Assembly: GCA_965250275.1 (NCBI GenBank)
Contig: OZ252297.1
Location: 62,001-126,000 of the forward strand
Length of the DNA: 64,000 nucleotides
Direction: 5' to 3'
Source: G965250275 sp965250275
GTDB lineage: Bacteria > Pseudomonadota > Alphaproteobacteria > Rhodobacterales > Rhodobacteraceae
Shown: positions 52,189-60,529 of the stretch, piece by piece
Position numbering within the stretch: the stretch's first letter is position 1
Layout of the letters: the number at the start of each line of letters is the position of its first letter
Position numbers and translations under genes: made by a program
The notes under the pieces: generated by a model
Seen by the model: the letters and a program-made list of their open reading frames with translations, nothing else
Told to the model about the DNA's origin: nothing
Databases searched by the model: none

Positions 52189-52839
52189 TCAGCTCAAACC
52201 TGCAATGATCGCCCGCAGGGTCTCAATTCCTTCGTTTTTTTCGCTGGAGGTCATCACAATCTCTGGAAATGCTGCGGGGTGTTTGGCCAGCGCGGCGCGT
52301 ACCTGTGCCACAACGATATCGCGATCCTTACTCTTGAGCTTGTCGGCCTTGGTCAGAACGCATTGGAAAGTCACGGCACTGCTGTCCAGCAGGCTCAGTA
52401 TCTCTTCGTCGACAGGTTTCACGCCATGGCGTGCATCAATCAGGACAAACGCCCGGCGCAGGGTCTGTCGTCCTGACAGATACCTTTTCATCAGCCGCTG
52501 CCACTTTTCGACAACTGGCAATGGCGCATTTGCATAGCCATAGCCCGGCAGATCGACCAGGTAGAGGCTGTCGCCTTGCGCGAAATAGTTGATTTCTTGC
52601 GTCCGGCCCGGTGTGTTTGAGGCGCGCGCCAGGGCCTTTGTACCCGTCAGCGCATTGATCAAAGTCGATTTGCCGACATTTGAGCGGCCGGCAAAGCAAA
52701 CCTCCAGCCGGTCCGCAGGTGGCAGGCCCGACATTGCCACAACGCCTTTCACAAAAGTGGAGTCGCGCGCGAACAGCCTGCGGCCCGCTTCGACGCTGGC
52801 AGCATCGGGAAAGGGGGCGAGATTGAACGGGACTTGCAT
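52189..52839 (-). CDS. engB: Ribosome biogenesis GTPase EngB (YsxC/YihA)
   Basis: A 216-residue small GTPase needed for large-subunit assembly. The G1 loop is GRSNVGKST (about residues 48-56), G2 NTPGRTQEIN, G3 DLPGYGYA, and G4 TKADK (about 157). Start ATG 52839 overlaps the MOSC stop (TGATG) and gives the usual N-terminal MQVPFNLAPFPD. The longer frame lies over the MOSC gene and is rejected. Confidence 0.94.
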   Translation of the reverse strand: MQVPFNLAPFPDAASVEAGRRLFARDSTFVKGVVAMSGLPPADRLEVCFAGRSNVGKSTLINALTGTKALARASNTPGRTQEINYFAQGDSLYLVDLPGYGYANAPLPVVEKWQRLMKRYLSGRQTLRRAFVLIDARHGVKPVDEEILSLLDSSAVTFQCVLTKADKLKSKDRDIVVAQVRAALAKHPAAFPEIVMTSSEKNEGIETLRAIIAGLS

Positions 52840-53582
52840 CAGACCAGCCGCACAGCGTCCCCGACAGAGACCTCCCCAGTCCCGGAGACAACAGCATAGA
52901 CACCCATGTCCTGATGGCCCCAACTGTTCAGCAGGCCAAGTGTGTCGGTATCACGCCGCCCGGTCTCGGGATTGGCGGTCGTCGCCATGCAACGCTCGAT
53001 GCGTTCGACCACTTTCAAACGCGCGGAGCCGATCTCGATGTCCCGGCCAATCCAGTCGAACTCTTCCCACGGGCTGAGCCCATCGACCCAAATGTTCAAC
53101 CGCCAGCGCTTTTCCGACAGCCGCCGCCCCAGTTTTTGTTCAATGGTGCGATGCGTGGCCATGTTCCCGATACCGATAGAGGGAAAATCTGTATCGGTCA
53201 TGCCCCGTCCTGGTACCCGCACAACACGCGTCGAAACCGCGCGGTCGTCGGGCATGATGGGTTGCACCCACTCGATCAGACGGTCTGGTTCCGCGTCCGG
53301 ATCCAGCTCCAGCACGGGCCGCTCAGGATGCGTGAGGGTCAGACGCCCGGTTTCTTCGTTCACGATCGCATCGATCGCCATCAGACCCGGCGCCTTTGAT
53401 CCTCTTGAGAAGTTTGCGCAGGGCGACCAAGCCTCGTTGTCCGCTTTCGAGGCGTCATGGGCCACGGCCCAGACCCGATCCCACGGCATGGTCTGACCCT
53501 CGGTCAGGGTGACGGACTGCAGCGTTTCGCGGCCATGGCTTTTGATCGGATGGCGCCAGAGCCCGCAGACCGCGATGCTCAT
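52839..53582 (-). CDS. MOSC-domain protein
   Basis: A 247-residue MOSC (molybdenum cofactor sulfurase C-terminal-like) protein with an N-terminal beta-barrel part: CGLWRHPIKSHGRE opens it and RWRLNIWVDG and VVERIERCMATTANPETG (with the conserved Cys near residue 209) mark the MOSC core. The family may transfer sulfur to metal clusters, but the role of this member is unknown. It overlaps engB downstream (TGATG) and yidC upstream (ATGA). Confidence 0.88.
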   Translation of the reverse strand: MSIAVCGLWRHPIKSHGRETLQSVTLTEGQTMPWDRVWAVAHDASKADNEAWSPCANFSRGSKAPGLMAIDAIVNEETGRLTLTHPERPVLELDPDAEPDRLIEWVQPIMPDDRAVSTRVVRVPGRGMTDTDFPSIGIGNMATHRTIEQKLGRRLSEKRWRLNIWVDGLSPWEEFDWIGRDIEIGSARLKVVERIERCMATTANPETGRRDTDTLGLLNSWGHQDMGVYAVVSGTGEVSVGDAVRLV

Positions 53583-55414
53583 TTCTCATCCGTTTTCGGC
53601 TTCTTTCTGGTGAAGCTCGACTTGATGTTGCCGAAGAGGTCCGGAGAGTAGCCCTGGCTGCGCATGATCAGGTATTGCTGGGTGAATGTGATCGTGTTGT
53701 TGGCAATCCAGTAAACAACCAGACCGCTGGCAAAACTGCCCAGCATGAACATGAAGACCCATGGCATCCACGCAAAGATCATCTGTTGGGTCGGATCGGT
53801 CGGGGCCGGGTTCAGCTTTTGCTGCAGCCACATCGAGATGCCCAGGAGCAATGGCAGGATGCCGATAAAGACCAGCGCCATCAGCGTGTCGGGTTGGGGA
53901 CCAGGCCACGGGAACAGCCCAAAAAAGTTCATGATCGACGTCGGATCAGGTGCACTGAGGTCCTGGAACGGGCCAAAGAAAGCAGCGTGGCGCAGTTCGA
54001 TCGTGACAAAGATCACTTTGTACAGAGAGAAAAAGATCGGGATCTGCAGCAGGATCGGCAAACATCCCGCAGCCGGGTTCACCTTTTCCTTCTTGTAGAG
54101 CTCCATCATGCCTTGCTGCAATTTCTGGCGGTCATCCCCGGCAGCTTCTTTGAGCTTCTCCATCTGTGGTTGAAGCTCTTTCATCTTTGCCATCGAGACA
54201 TAAGATTTGAACGCCAGCGGGAACAGCAGCGCTTTGATGATCAGTGTCAGGCCGATGATCGCCCAGCCCATGTTTCCGATCAGCTTGTTCAATTCATGCA
54301 GCAGCCAGAAGATCGGCTTGGTCAGGAAAAAGAACCAGCCCCAGTCGATGCTGTCCAGAAACCCCTCGATGCCCGTGCGCTGATAGTTCCGGATGGCCTC
54401 CCACTCCTTGGCCCCGGCAAAGAGCTGGGTGGTGACGGTTCCGGTCTGACCTGAGGCCACAGTCTGGGTCGGCAGGACAGCCTCGGTCTGGTAGATATCG
54501 CGACGGTCGTCATATTTTGCGACAGATTTGAACGGGCTACCGGGCTGCGGGATCAGCGTAGTCATCCAGTAGTGATCGGTGAAGCCGATCCAACCGTTTT
54601 CCGCCACTTGAACGACTTCCGCTTTGGCGCCCTCGCCAGGTACGATCGGGAAATCCGGCATGTCGTCGTAGTCGGTTTCGGTCAGCTTCCCGTCCGCCAT
54701 GCCCACAACACCTTCATGCAGGATGAAGAAGTTCTTCAGGTCCAGCGGCTCACCATGGCGCGCCAGAATCCCATAAGGCGCGAGCGTGGCTGCGCTGCCC
54801 GACTGGTTTTCGACGCTCTGCGTCACGGTGAACATGAAGTTCTCGTCGATTTCCAGAACACGGCGGAACGTCAGACCGTTTCCATTGTCCCAGATCAGGG
54901 TCAACGGAGAGTCGGGAGTGAGCGTTTCGCCGGACTCGACCTGCCATTCGGTGTTTGCTCCGGGCACATCCTCAAGTGTCAGACCCGCACCCGGCGCCCA
55001 GCCGTAGAGCGCATAGTAGGCTTCGGGTTGCCCGACAGGCGACAGCACGGTGACGATCGGCGCGTCCGGCTCGATACTCACACGATAGTCTTTGAGTGAC
55101 AGATCGTCGATCCGTCCTCCAAGCAAAGACACGCTGCCGATCAGGCGCGGCGTGTCGATTTCGATGCGGGGGATGTTCAGGTCGACCGCGGCGTCCGCTG
55201 CCTGCTCGCCCGCGGTTGTTGCCGGATCGGCACTGCTGGGCGCGGCGGCGGTGCTGGGCGCGGTGGCAACGCCATCGCCGGTTGTGGCCTCTGCGCTTGG
55301 CGGGGTCTGCGCGATCGTTTCGGGTTCCGGGGGTGGAAACAGAAAGAACCAGACCAGAATCACAAGGAAACTGAGCGCTGTTGCCAGGATGAGATTCTTG
55401 TTCTGGTCGTCCAT
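53579..55414 (-). CDS. yidC: Membrane protein insertase YidC
   Basis: A 611-residue YidC of the Gram-negative type. Helix 1 is near residues 5-27, followed by an Ala/Thr/Pro-rich linker and the large periplasmic P1 domain (about 80-350). The five C-terminal helices begin near 370; SYVSMAKMKELQPQMEKLKE marks the cytoplasmic helical hairpin and AAGCLPILLQIPIFFSLYKVIF the following core. It ends with a basic tail. It inserts proteins with or without SecYEG. It overlaps the MOSC gene by ATGA and heads the yidC-MOSC-engB-argB order. Confidence 0.95.
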   Translation of the reverse strand: MDDQNKNLILATALSFLVILVWFFLFPPPEPETIAQTPPSAEATTGDGVATAPSTAAAPSSADPATTAGEQAADAAVDLNIPRIEIDTPRLIGSVSLLGGRIDDLSLKDYRVSIEPDAPIVTVLSPVGQPEAYYALYGWAPGAGLTLEDVPGANTEWQVESGETLTPDSPLTLIWDNGNGLTFRRVLEIDENFMFTVTQSVENQSGSAATLAPYGILARHGEPLDLKNFFILHEGVVGMADGKLTETDYDDMPDFPIVPGEGAKAEVVQVAENGWIGFTDHYWMTTLIPQPGSPFKSVAKYDDRRDIYQTEAVLPTQTVASGQTGTVTTQLFAGAKEWEAIRNYQRTGIEGFLDSIDWGWFFFLTKPIFWLLHELNKLIGNMGWAIIGLTLIIKALLFPLAFKSYVSMAKMKELQPQMEKLKEAAGDDRQKLQQGMMELYKKEKVNPAAGCLPILLQIPIFFSLYKVIFVTIELRHAAFFGPFQDLSAPDPTSIMNFFGLFPWPGPQPDTLMALVFIGILPLLLGISMWLQQKLNPAPTDPTQQMIFAWMPWVFMFMLGSFASGLVVYWIANNTITFTQQYLIMRSQGYSPDLFGNIKSSFTRKKPKTDEK

Positions 55415-55524
55415 CAGAGACTGCCACCCGTGAGTTTAAAAGGACTGGGTGGGTTCAACAGAGTGCGACCCCAAAGGTCAAGTGGAATCGGGTGATTTGT
55501 CGCGCCGGACCACGGGGAAGCCGC
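55415..55524. promoter_or_regulatory. Intergenic region upstream of yidC
   Basis: A 110-nt gap between the yidC start and the stop of the upstream minus-strand EAL gene. It can hold a yidC promoter. No clear hairpin with a U-tract is seen after the EAL gene, so readthrough into yidC is possible. Confidence 0.35.
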
Positions 55525-57072
55525 CTAACCCGCCTGCCCGCCAATGCGCGGCGCGTCCTGAAGTTTGGCCTGATGGCCGCTGATCCAATCCAGCGTTTGG
55601 TCAAAGGGCATCGGACGGGCAATCCCAAATCCCTGAACATGGTTGCAACCCAGTTGCGCCAGCAATGCATGTTCTCCCACGCTCTCAACGCCTTCTGCCA
55701 GCGTTTCCAGATCAAGTCGTTCTGCCATCGTAAGGATTGCGCCAATCAGTTTTTGTTGTTCAGGGTCTCGGTCGGCTTTCATCACAAAGGAGCGGTCGAT
55801 CTTAATTCGGGAGACTGAAAACCGACGGATAGAGGCGATAGAGGCGTGGCCCGTGCCAAAATCATCCAGATCGATGCGACACCCGAGTTCTGCCAGTCCG
55901 GCGACATTGCGGCTGACGACATCGTCCGGGCAGTCGGTGACGACGGTCTCCAGCACCTCGACGCACAGACGTTCGGGCGCGATATCGAAACGGTCAAGCT
56001 CCCAGCCGACCTTGTCGACGAGCCGCGGGTTGTGCAGTTCGGCCGCCGCGAAGTTCACGCCCACACGCGGGACATCGACACCGGCGCTGTCCCATGCCTT
56101 GAGCGCCGTGAGTGCGTGATACAGCATGACCTCTCCCATCCGTTCCGTCAGTCCGGCATCTTCGAGGGCCGGCAGAAACTCGTCCGGAGAGATCGCGCCA
56201 TGGACGGGATGGGTCCAGCGAGCGAGGGCTTCAAAACCTGTGACCTGCCCTGTGTCAGTTGAAATCTGCGGTTGATACCAGGGTTGGATCTGTCCGCTTT
56301 CGAGCGCCGCTGTAGCGTCATCGCGCAGATCAGTTCGCGCGCGGGACCGGCGGTGCAATTCCGCAGAATAGGCTCTGATCCCGGAAGGGCCGACCTGCTG
56401 TGCCTCCGACAGCGCGGCTGCAGCGGCATCCGACCAGGCCGCTGGCGTTGCTCCGGGCGCCCGGCTCCGCAGGCAAAAGCCGACCGAGCAGGACATGTAG
56501 ATGGTCGCACCATCGACCGGGACAGCCTCTTCGGTGGCAGTCTGCAAGCGTCCGGCCAGTTGAATGCATAGCTCCAGATCGAGCTGGCGCACCGCCTTCA
56601 GGCAGATTGCAAACCGGGCGTCACCAATCCGCGCGACAGTGTCTCCGTCTCGCAAAACACCGATCAGACGTTCGCCTGTCCGCTGGGCGACAAGATCAGC
56701 AGCAGCCTGGCCCTGCCGGTCCGCCAGACGGTGAAAATCGTCCAACTCCAGCATGAAGCAGGCGGATTTCACGTCCGCTTGCCGAGTGGTTTCATAGACC
56801 TGCGAGAGCACATCCGAGAAGCCGTCGCGCAGGACAAGGCCCGTGACTCTGTCATGGGTACCGTGCCGGGTCGATGGTACCTGGCCAAATGAACCAACCG
56901 CGGCGTAAAGGAGCGGACTGCCAAGCGACACCAGTATGAGCGCAGGCTCACCACCCAACCAATAGGCCGCCAGAGATGCGGCGGGCAGGAAGGCAAGGAT
57001 TGGCGGACCGGTCAGAACCTGAACAATTTGCGAACGGATCTGGCCCTGATGGCCGGATGGCGGCAACGTCAT
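55525..57072 (-). CDS. EAL-domain c-di-GMP phosphodiesterase with degenerate GGDEF domain
   Basis: A 515-residue membrane-associated protein. Two hydrophobic segments lie near residues 20-70. The middle domain has the GGDEF fold, but the signature is RIGDARF in place of RxGGDEF, so cyclase activity is unlikely. The EAL domain (about 255-505) keeps EALARW, NFAAAELHN, the Glu in EVLETV, DDFGTGHASIASIRRF, KIDRSFV, AEGVES and QGFGIARPM, consistent with an active phosphodiesterase. I chose ATG 57072, with AAAGGG upstream. It sits between ttcA and yidC. Confidence 0.9.
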   Translation of the reverse strand: MTLPPSGHQGQIRSQIVQVLTGPPILAFLPAASLAAYWLGGEPALILVSLGSPLLYAAVGSFGQVPSTRHGTHDRVTGLVLRDGFSDVLSQVYETTRQADVKSACFMLELDDFHRLADRQGQAAADLVAQRTGERLIGVLRDGDTVARIGDARFAICLKAVRQLDLELCIQLAGRLQTATEEAVPVDGATIYMSCSVGFCLRSRAPGATPAAWSDAAAAALSEAQQVGPSGIRAYSAELHRRSRARTDLRDDATAALESGQIQPWYQPQISTDTGQVTGFEALARWTHPVHGAISPDEFLPALEDAGLTERMGEVMLYHALTALKAWDSAGVDVPRVGVNFAAAELHNPRLVDKVGWELDRFDIAPERLCVEVLETVVTDCPDDVVSRNVAGLAELGCRIDLDDFGTGHASIASIRRFSVSRIKIDRSFVMKADRDPEQQKLIGAILTMAERLDLETLAEGVESVGEHALLAQLGCNHVQGFGIARPMPFDQTLDWISGHQAKLQDAPRIGGQAG

Positions 57073-57129
57073 AACGCACCCTTTCAACGGAGGTGCGCCG
57101 ACCCTAGGGCGCTGCAGCCTAGCGAGGTG

Positions 57130-57999
57130 TTAACGCAACTTGGGCATTTCCGTCGAATTTTCGGGATTGGACCCCGAATCCAGCGCAAGGCCGGCGAAAT
57201 CGAACAGTTTGGGGTCCAGCAGATGCGATGGCCGTGCATTCATGAGCGCACGGAACATCACCTGGCGCCGGCCCGGGCTGTTCTTTTCCCAACCGTCCAA
57301 AATGGCTTTGACCTGTTGGCGCTGCAATCCGTCCTGCGAACCGCACAAATCGCACGGAATGATGGGATAGTTCAGTGCCTGCGCAAAGCGTTCACAGTCC
57401 GCTTCGGCCACATGTGCCAGCGGGCGGTACACAAACAAATCGCCTTCTTCATTCACAAGCTTTGGCGGCATAGTGGCCAAACGACCGCCATGAAACAGGT
57501 TCATAAAAAACGTTTCCAGAATGTCGTCGCGATGATGGCCCAGCACAACCGCAGAGCATCCTTCTTCGCGGGCAATGCGATAGAGATGCCCGCGCCGCAA
57601 TCTAGAGCACAGCGCACAATAGGTTCGCCCGGCGGGAACCTTGTCCATAACCACAGAATAGGTGTCCTGGTACTCAATCCGATGCGGGACACCCATTTGC
57701 TCCAGAAAGGCTGGCAAGACCGTCGCCGGAAATCCCGGCTGTCCCTGATCGAGGTTGCAGGCCAGTATGTCTACCGGCAAAACCCCGCGCCATTTCAACT
57801 CATGCAGCGCCGCTAGAAGCGTGTAGCTGTCTTTGCCCCCGGACAAACACACCAACCAGCGTGCGCCGGGTTCGACCATACCGTATTGGTCCACTGCTTC
57901 ACGCGTATGTCGCACAATCCGTTTGCGCAGTTTCCGGAACTCGGTCGTCTTTGGCGCCGCCGCAAAAAGCGGATGGATTTCGTTCGTGTTGTCCAACAT
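57130..57999 (-). CDS. ttcA: tRNA 2-thiocytidine synthase TtcA
   Basis: A 289-residue ATP-dependent thiolase making s2C32 in tRNA. The PP-loop SGGKDS is near residue 53 and the two CxxC motifs are CALC (about 136) and CDLC (about 227), with HHRDD between them. Start ATG 57999 is preceded by GAGG at a good distance; longer frames cross into the divergent DUF3833 promoter. It is divergent from the DUF3833 gene and separated from the EAL gene by 57 nt. Confidence 0.95.
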   Translation of the reverse strand: MLDNTNEIHPLFAAAPKTTEFRKLRKRIVRHTREAVDQYGMVEPGARWLVCLSGGKDSYTLLAALHELKWRGVLPVDILACNLDQGQPGFPATVLPAFLEQMGVPHRIEYQDTYSVVMDKVPAGRTYCALCSRLRRGHLYRIAREEGCSAVVLGHHRDDILETFFMNLFHGGRLATMPPKLVNEEGDLFVYRPLAHVAEADCERFAQALNYPIIPCDLCGSQDGLQRQQVKAILDGWEKNSPGRRQVMFRALMNARPSHLLDPKLFDFAGLALDSGSNPENSTEMPKLR

Positions 58000-58097
58000 G
58001 ACATGCCTCGTCAGATCTGAGCCCGCACTTAGCGCATTTGAGACGAAAACCGAAAGGCCCTCTGTTGCGTATATCAGAAAAGAGCAAAGGACTTGGC

Positions 58098-58637
58098 ATG
58101 CGAAAGATAGCGGTGGCACTGCTGGTGCTGGTACTTGCGGGCTGTGTGGGGAAGCCGTCTCTGGACGATGACGTCCTGTCGACGCGGGAGTTGAACCTAG
58201 AGGAGTTCTTCGAAGGTCAGAGTGTGGCCTACGGACAGTTCCAGGACATCTTCGGCACGGTGCGCCGCCGGTTCGAGGTTCAGATCAGCGGCACATGGGA
58301 CGGCCAGACACTCAAACTGGTCGAGGACTTTGTCTATGACGACGGCGCTGAAGAGCAACGCATCTGGAACCTAAGAAAGACCGGAGAGCAGACGTGGGAA
58401 GGTACGGCCCCGGGTGTGCAGGGTGTGGCGCGCGGCGAGGAACGCGGGGATGTGTTCAACTGGCGATACAGCATCGACCTCCCGATCGTGTCGGCGGATG
58501 GCAGCACAGACACCCAGCGCCTGGATTTCGATGACTGGATGTGGCTCTTGTCCGACGATCGGCTGCTCAACCGCGCCTATCTGAGCCGCTTTGGCGTGAA
58601 CCTTGGCGAAGTGATCATCACGTTTGAGAAGCTTTGA
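58098..58637 (+). CDS. DUF3833-family lipoprotein
   Basis: A 179-residue lipoprotein. The lipobox LAGC gives a lipidated Cys16 after a short signal. DUF3833 features are LEEFFEGQSVAYGQFQDIFGTVRRRFEV and, later, WMWLLSDDRLLNRAYLSRFGVNLGEVIITF near the end. The fold resembles an outer-membrane-associated lipocalin-like barrel in some models, but no function is established. It lies on the plus strand inside an otherwise minus-strand cluster between ttcA and yidD. Confidence 0.88.
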   Translation: MRKIAVALLVLVLAGCVGKPSLDDDVLSTRELNLEEFFEGQSVAYGQFQDIFGTVRRRFEVQISGTWDGQTLKLVEDFVYDDGAEEQRIWNLRKTGEQTWEGTAPGVQGVARGEERGDVFNWRYSIDLPIVSADGSTDTQRLDFDDWMWLLSDDRLLNRAYLSRFGVNLGEVIITFEKL

Positions 58638-58697
58638 TCCGCCTCGACGAAAGGTCGGCCACAGTGTGACGTCGCGCCAAGAGAGTCGCCGCGATGA

Positions 58698-58919
58698 TCA
58701 GTCGGGAACGTTGTCCACGCCCGCGCTGCCCCACGGGTGGCACCGGCCGATACGCCGTGCCGCCAGCCAAGCCCCTTTGAAGGCGCCATGTTTCTCCAGA
58801 GCTTCCAAAGCATAGGCACTGCAAGTCGGATGATACCGGCAGTTGAACCCAACCCAAGGGCTGAAGAGCAGCCGATAGGCCCGCACAGGCAACGCAAACA
58901 CGTGCGCCAAAGGGGTCAC
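58698..58919 (-). CDS. yidD: Membrane protein insertion efficiency factor YidD
   Basis: A 73-residue YidD protein with the amphipathic N-terminus and the cysteine motif RYHPTCSAYALEAL, the family signature. It aids YidC-dependent insertion. The start is GTG 58919, overlapping the rnpA stop (GTGA); longer frames run through rnpA and lack family support. It ends before a 60-nt gap to the convergent DUF3833 gene. It is here separated from yidC by three genes. Confidence 0.92.
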   Translation of the reverse strand: MTPLAHVFALPVRAYRLLFSPWVGFNCRYHPTCSAYALEALEKHGAFKGAWLAARRIGRCHPWGSAGVDNVPD

Positions 58920-59323
58920 GGCGACTCTCCATGTAGCTTTGACAGGGCAAAGGTAAGGTCTTTGCGCAAATCCGCAATGTCGCGGGTCGCTGTGACGTCG
59001 TGCCGACCGATCAGCACATAGTCCCAGCCCGCGCGCCCATGTACCGGCAGCACGCACCGCGCAACCTCACGCAAACGGCGTTTGGCACGGTTTCGGGCCA
59101 CGGCATTACCAACTTTTTTTGAGCAGGTGAACCCGACTCGCAAAGGATCGTCATCTTGGCGAGGACGCGCCTGGACCATCATGCCGGCGACGCCCTGGCG
59201 CCGCGCCCGCGCAGCGGCAAGGAAATCAGCCCGTTTGCGCATAACCTGCAAACGTGCAGACACCGCCGGAGGATGTTCCCCCCTGGCGGCGTCGCCATCC
59301 AAAGGGGTCTCCGGCGGTGTCAT
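58916..59323 (-). CDS. rnpA: Ribonuclease P protein component
   Basis: A 135-residue RNase P protein. The RNR motif is in NAVARNRAKRRLRE (about residues 74-87), following VGFTCSKKVG. The N-terminal 28 residues or so (MTPPETPLDGDAARGEHPPA...) extend before the usual LQVMRKRADFLAAARA start, so translation might begin at the internal Met (about residue 28). The protein supports RNase P RNA in 5' tRNA maturation. It follows rpmH by 25 nt and overlaps yidD by GTGA. Confidence 0.93.
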   Translation of the reverse strand: MTPPETPLDGDAARGEHPPAVSARLQVMRKRADFLAAARARRQGVAGMMVQARPRQDDDPLRVGFTCSKKVGNAVARNRAKRRLREVARCVLPVHGRAGWDYVLIGRHDVTATRDIADLRKDLTFALSKLHGESP

Positions 59324-59348
59324 GGAGTTTCAGATTGGCGTTAAGCGC

Positions 59349-59483
59349 TCAGGCGCTCAGGGCCTTGCGGCCGCGCGCGCGGCGCGCGTTGAGAATCTTG
59401 CGCCCGGCTTTGGTGGCCATGCGCGCACGGAACCCATGGCGCCGCTTGCGTACCAGGTTCGAGGGTTGATAGGTGCGTTTCAT
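59349..59483 (-). CDS. rpmH: 50S ribosomal protein L34
   Basis: A 44-residue ribosomal protein, the usual length, with the nearly invariant MKRTYQPSNLVRKRRHGFR start and RKILNARRARGRKALSA end. Start ATG 59483 fits; a longer frame adds 32 residues that do not belong. A good -35/-10 promoter lies upstream at 59551-59579. It is the first gene of the rpmH-rnpA-yidD run. Confidence 0.97.
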   Translation of the reverse strand: MKRTYQPSNLVRKRRHGFRARMATKAGRKILNARRARGRKALSA

Positions 59484-59550
59484 CGCTCCGGTCTCCAATT
59501 CATCAGCTGGGTCGGCGCGGATTCGCCCCCGGCGGTTGTTCGAAGCCCGT

Positions 59551-59579
59551 GCTTTAAGGGGGCTTGGCCCGTAAGTCAA
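59551..59579 (-). promoter_or_regulatory. Candidate rpmH promoter
   Basis: On the minus strand TTGACT (59579-59574) and TAAAGC (59556-59551) are separated by exactly 17 nt. The -35 box is one base off consensus; the -10 match is weaker. It lies 68 nt upstream of the rpmH start, a plausible leader length for a ribosomal protein gene. Confidence 0.6.
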
Positions 59580-59763
59580 ACCCTGTGCGCGCCGGAATCT
59601 GACACGATTGCAATAATTCTCGTTACAGACGTCAGGGAATTGTTTCAGCGGACCTTTTGGCCCCTCAAATCGGGTGCAAAGCGGTCACCTCGCATCAACC
59701 GCTTGTGATCGGTCTGTTCCTTTGGAGCCAACGCGGCCAGATTTCGTACTACAGTCGAGATCA

Positions 59764-60525
59764 ATGTTCGGACGAAAACCCATGACCCAGACCCCGGATA
59801 CCGTGGGCAAACCCCCGAAACGCGGTTTTTTGCGTCACTTGCCACTGCTCCTGATCCTGGTTGTGGCAGTTTTGGGGGCGTTGACGCTGAGCGATTACCT
59901 GAACTTCGAAACGCTTCGGGACAACCGGGAAACGCTTTTGGCGTTTCGGGATCAACACTACCTGGCACTCGTTGTGGTGTTTGTTGCCATCTATGTTCTG
60001 ATTGTCTCGTTTTCGCTGCCCGGCGCAGCCGTTGCGTCCGTGACGGGTGGATTCCTGTTCGGACTGGCAACCGGAACCGCGCTGAACATCGTTGCGGCAA
60101 CGATTGGTGCCTCGATCATTTTTCTGGCCGCCCGATGGGGTCTGGGAGCCTCAATGACAGCCAAGCTGGAAGCCTCTGACGGGACCTTGAAGAAGATCAA
60201 GGACGGTTTGAGAGCGAATGAAATTAGCGTCCTTTTCCTGTTACGGCTGGTCCCGGTGGTGCCATTCTTTGTGGCCAATCTTCTGCCCGCAATGGTTGGC
60301 GTCAAATTCCGCAATTTCATTCTGACCACCGCGTTGGGTATCATTCCCGGAGCTCTGGTGTTCACATGGATTGGCGTGGGCGTTGGAGAGGTGTTTGCGC
60401 GCGGCGAGACGCCCGATTTATCGCTGCTTTGGGAGCCTTACGTTCTCGGGCCTATTTTGGGGCTCTGTGTTCTGGCCGCGCTGCCAATTGTCGTCAACGC
60501 CCTGAAGGGCCGCAAAGAGATCTGA
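59764..60525 (+). CDS. TVP38/TMEM64-family (SNARE-associated/DedA-like) membrane protein
   Basis: A 253-residue inner-membrane protein with about six hydrophobic segments. The VTT domain shows SFSLPGAAVASVTGGFLFGLATG (about residues 80-102) and LFLLRLVPVVPFFVANLLPAMVGVKFRNF (about 155-185), the conserved re-entrant regions of this DedA-like fold, which may transport lipids. I took ATG 59764, with GAGA just upstream; ATG 59782 is a possible alternative. It is followed after 4 nt by the flavoprotein gene, a pairing also known as gene fusions in other bacteria. Confidence 0.88.
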   Translation: MFGRKPMTQTPDTVGKPPKRGFLRHLPLLLILVVAVLGALTLSDYLNFETLRDNRETLLAFRDQHYLALVVVFVAIYVLIVSFSLPGAAVASVTGGFLFGLATGTALNIVAATIGASIIFLAARWGLGASMTAKLEASDGTLKKIKDGLRANEISVLFLLRLVPVVPFFVANLLPAMVGVKFRNFILTTALGIIPGALVFTWIGVGVGEVFARGETPDLSLLWEPYVLGPILGLCVLAALPIVVNALKGRKEI

Positions 60526-60529
60526 TCCC

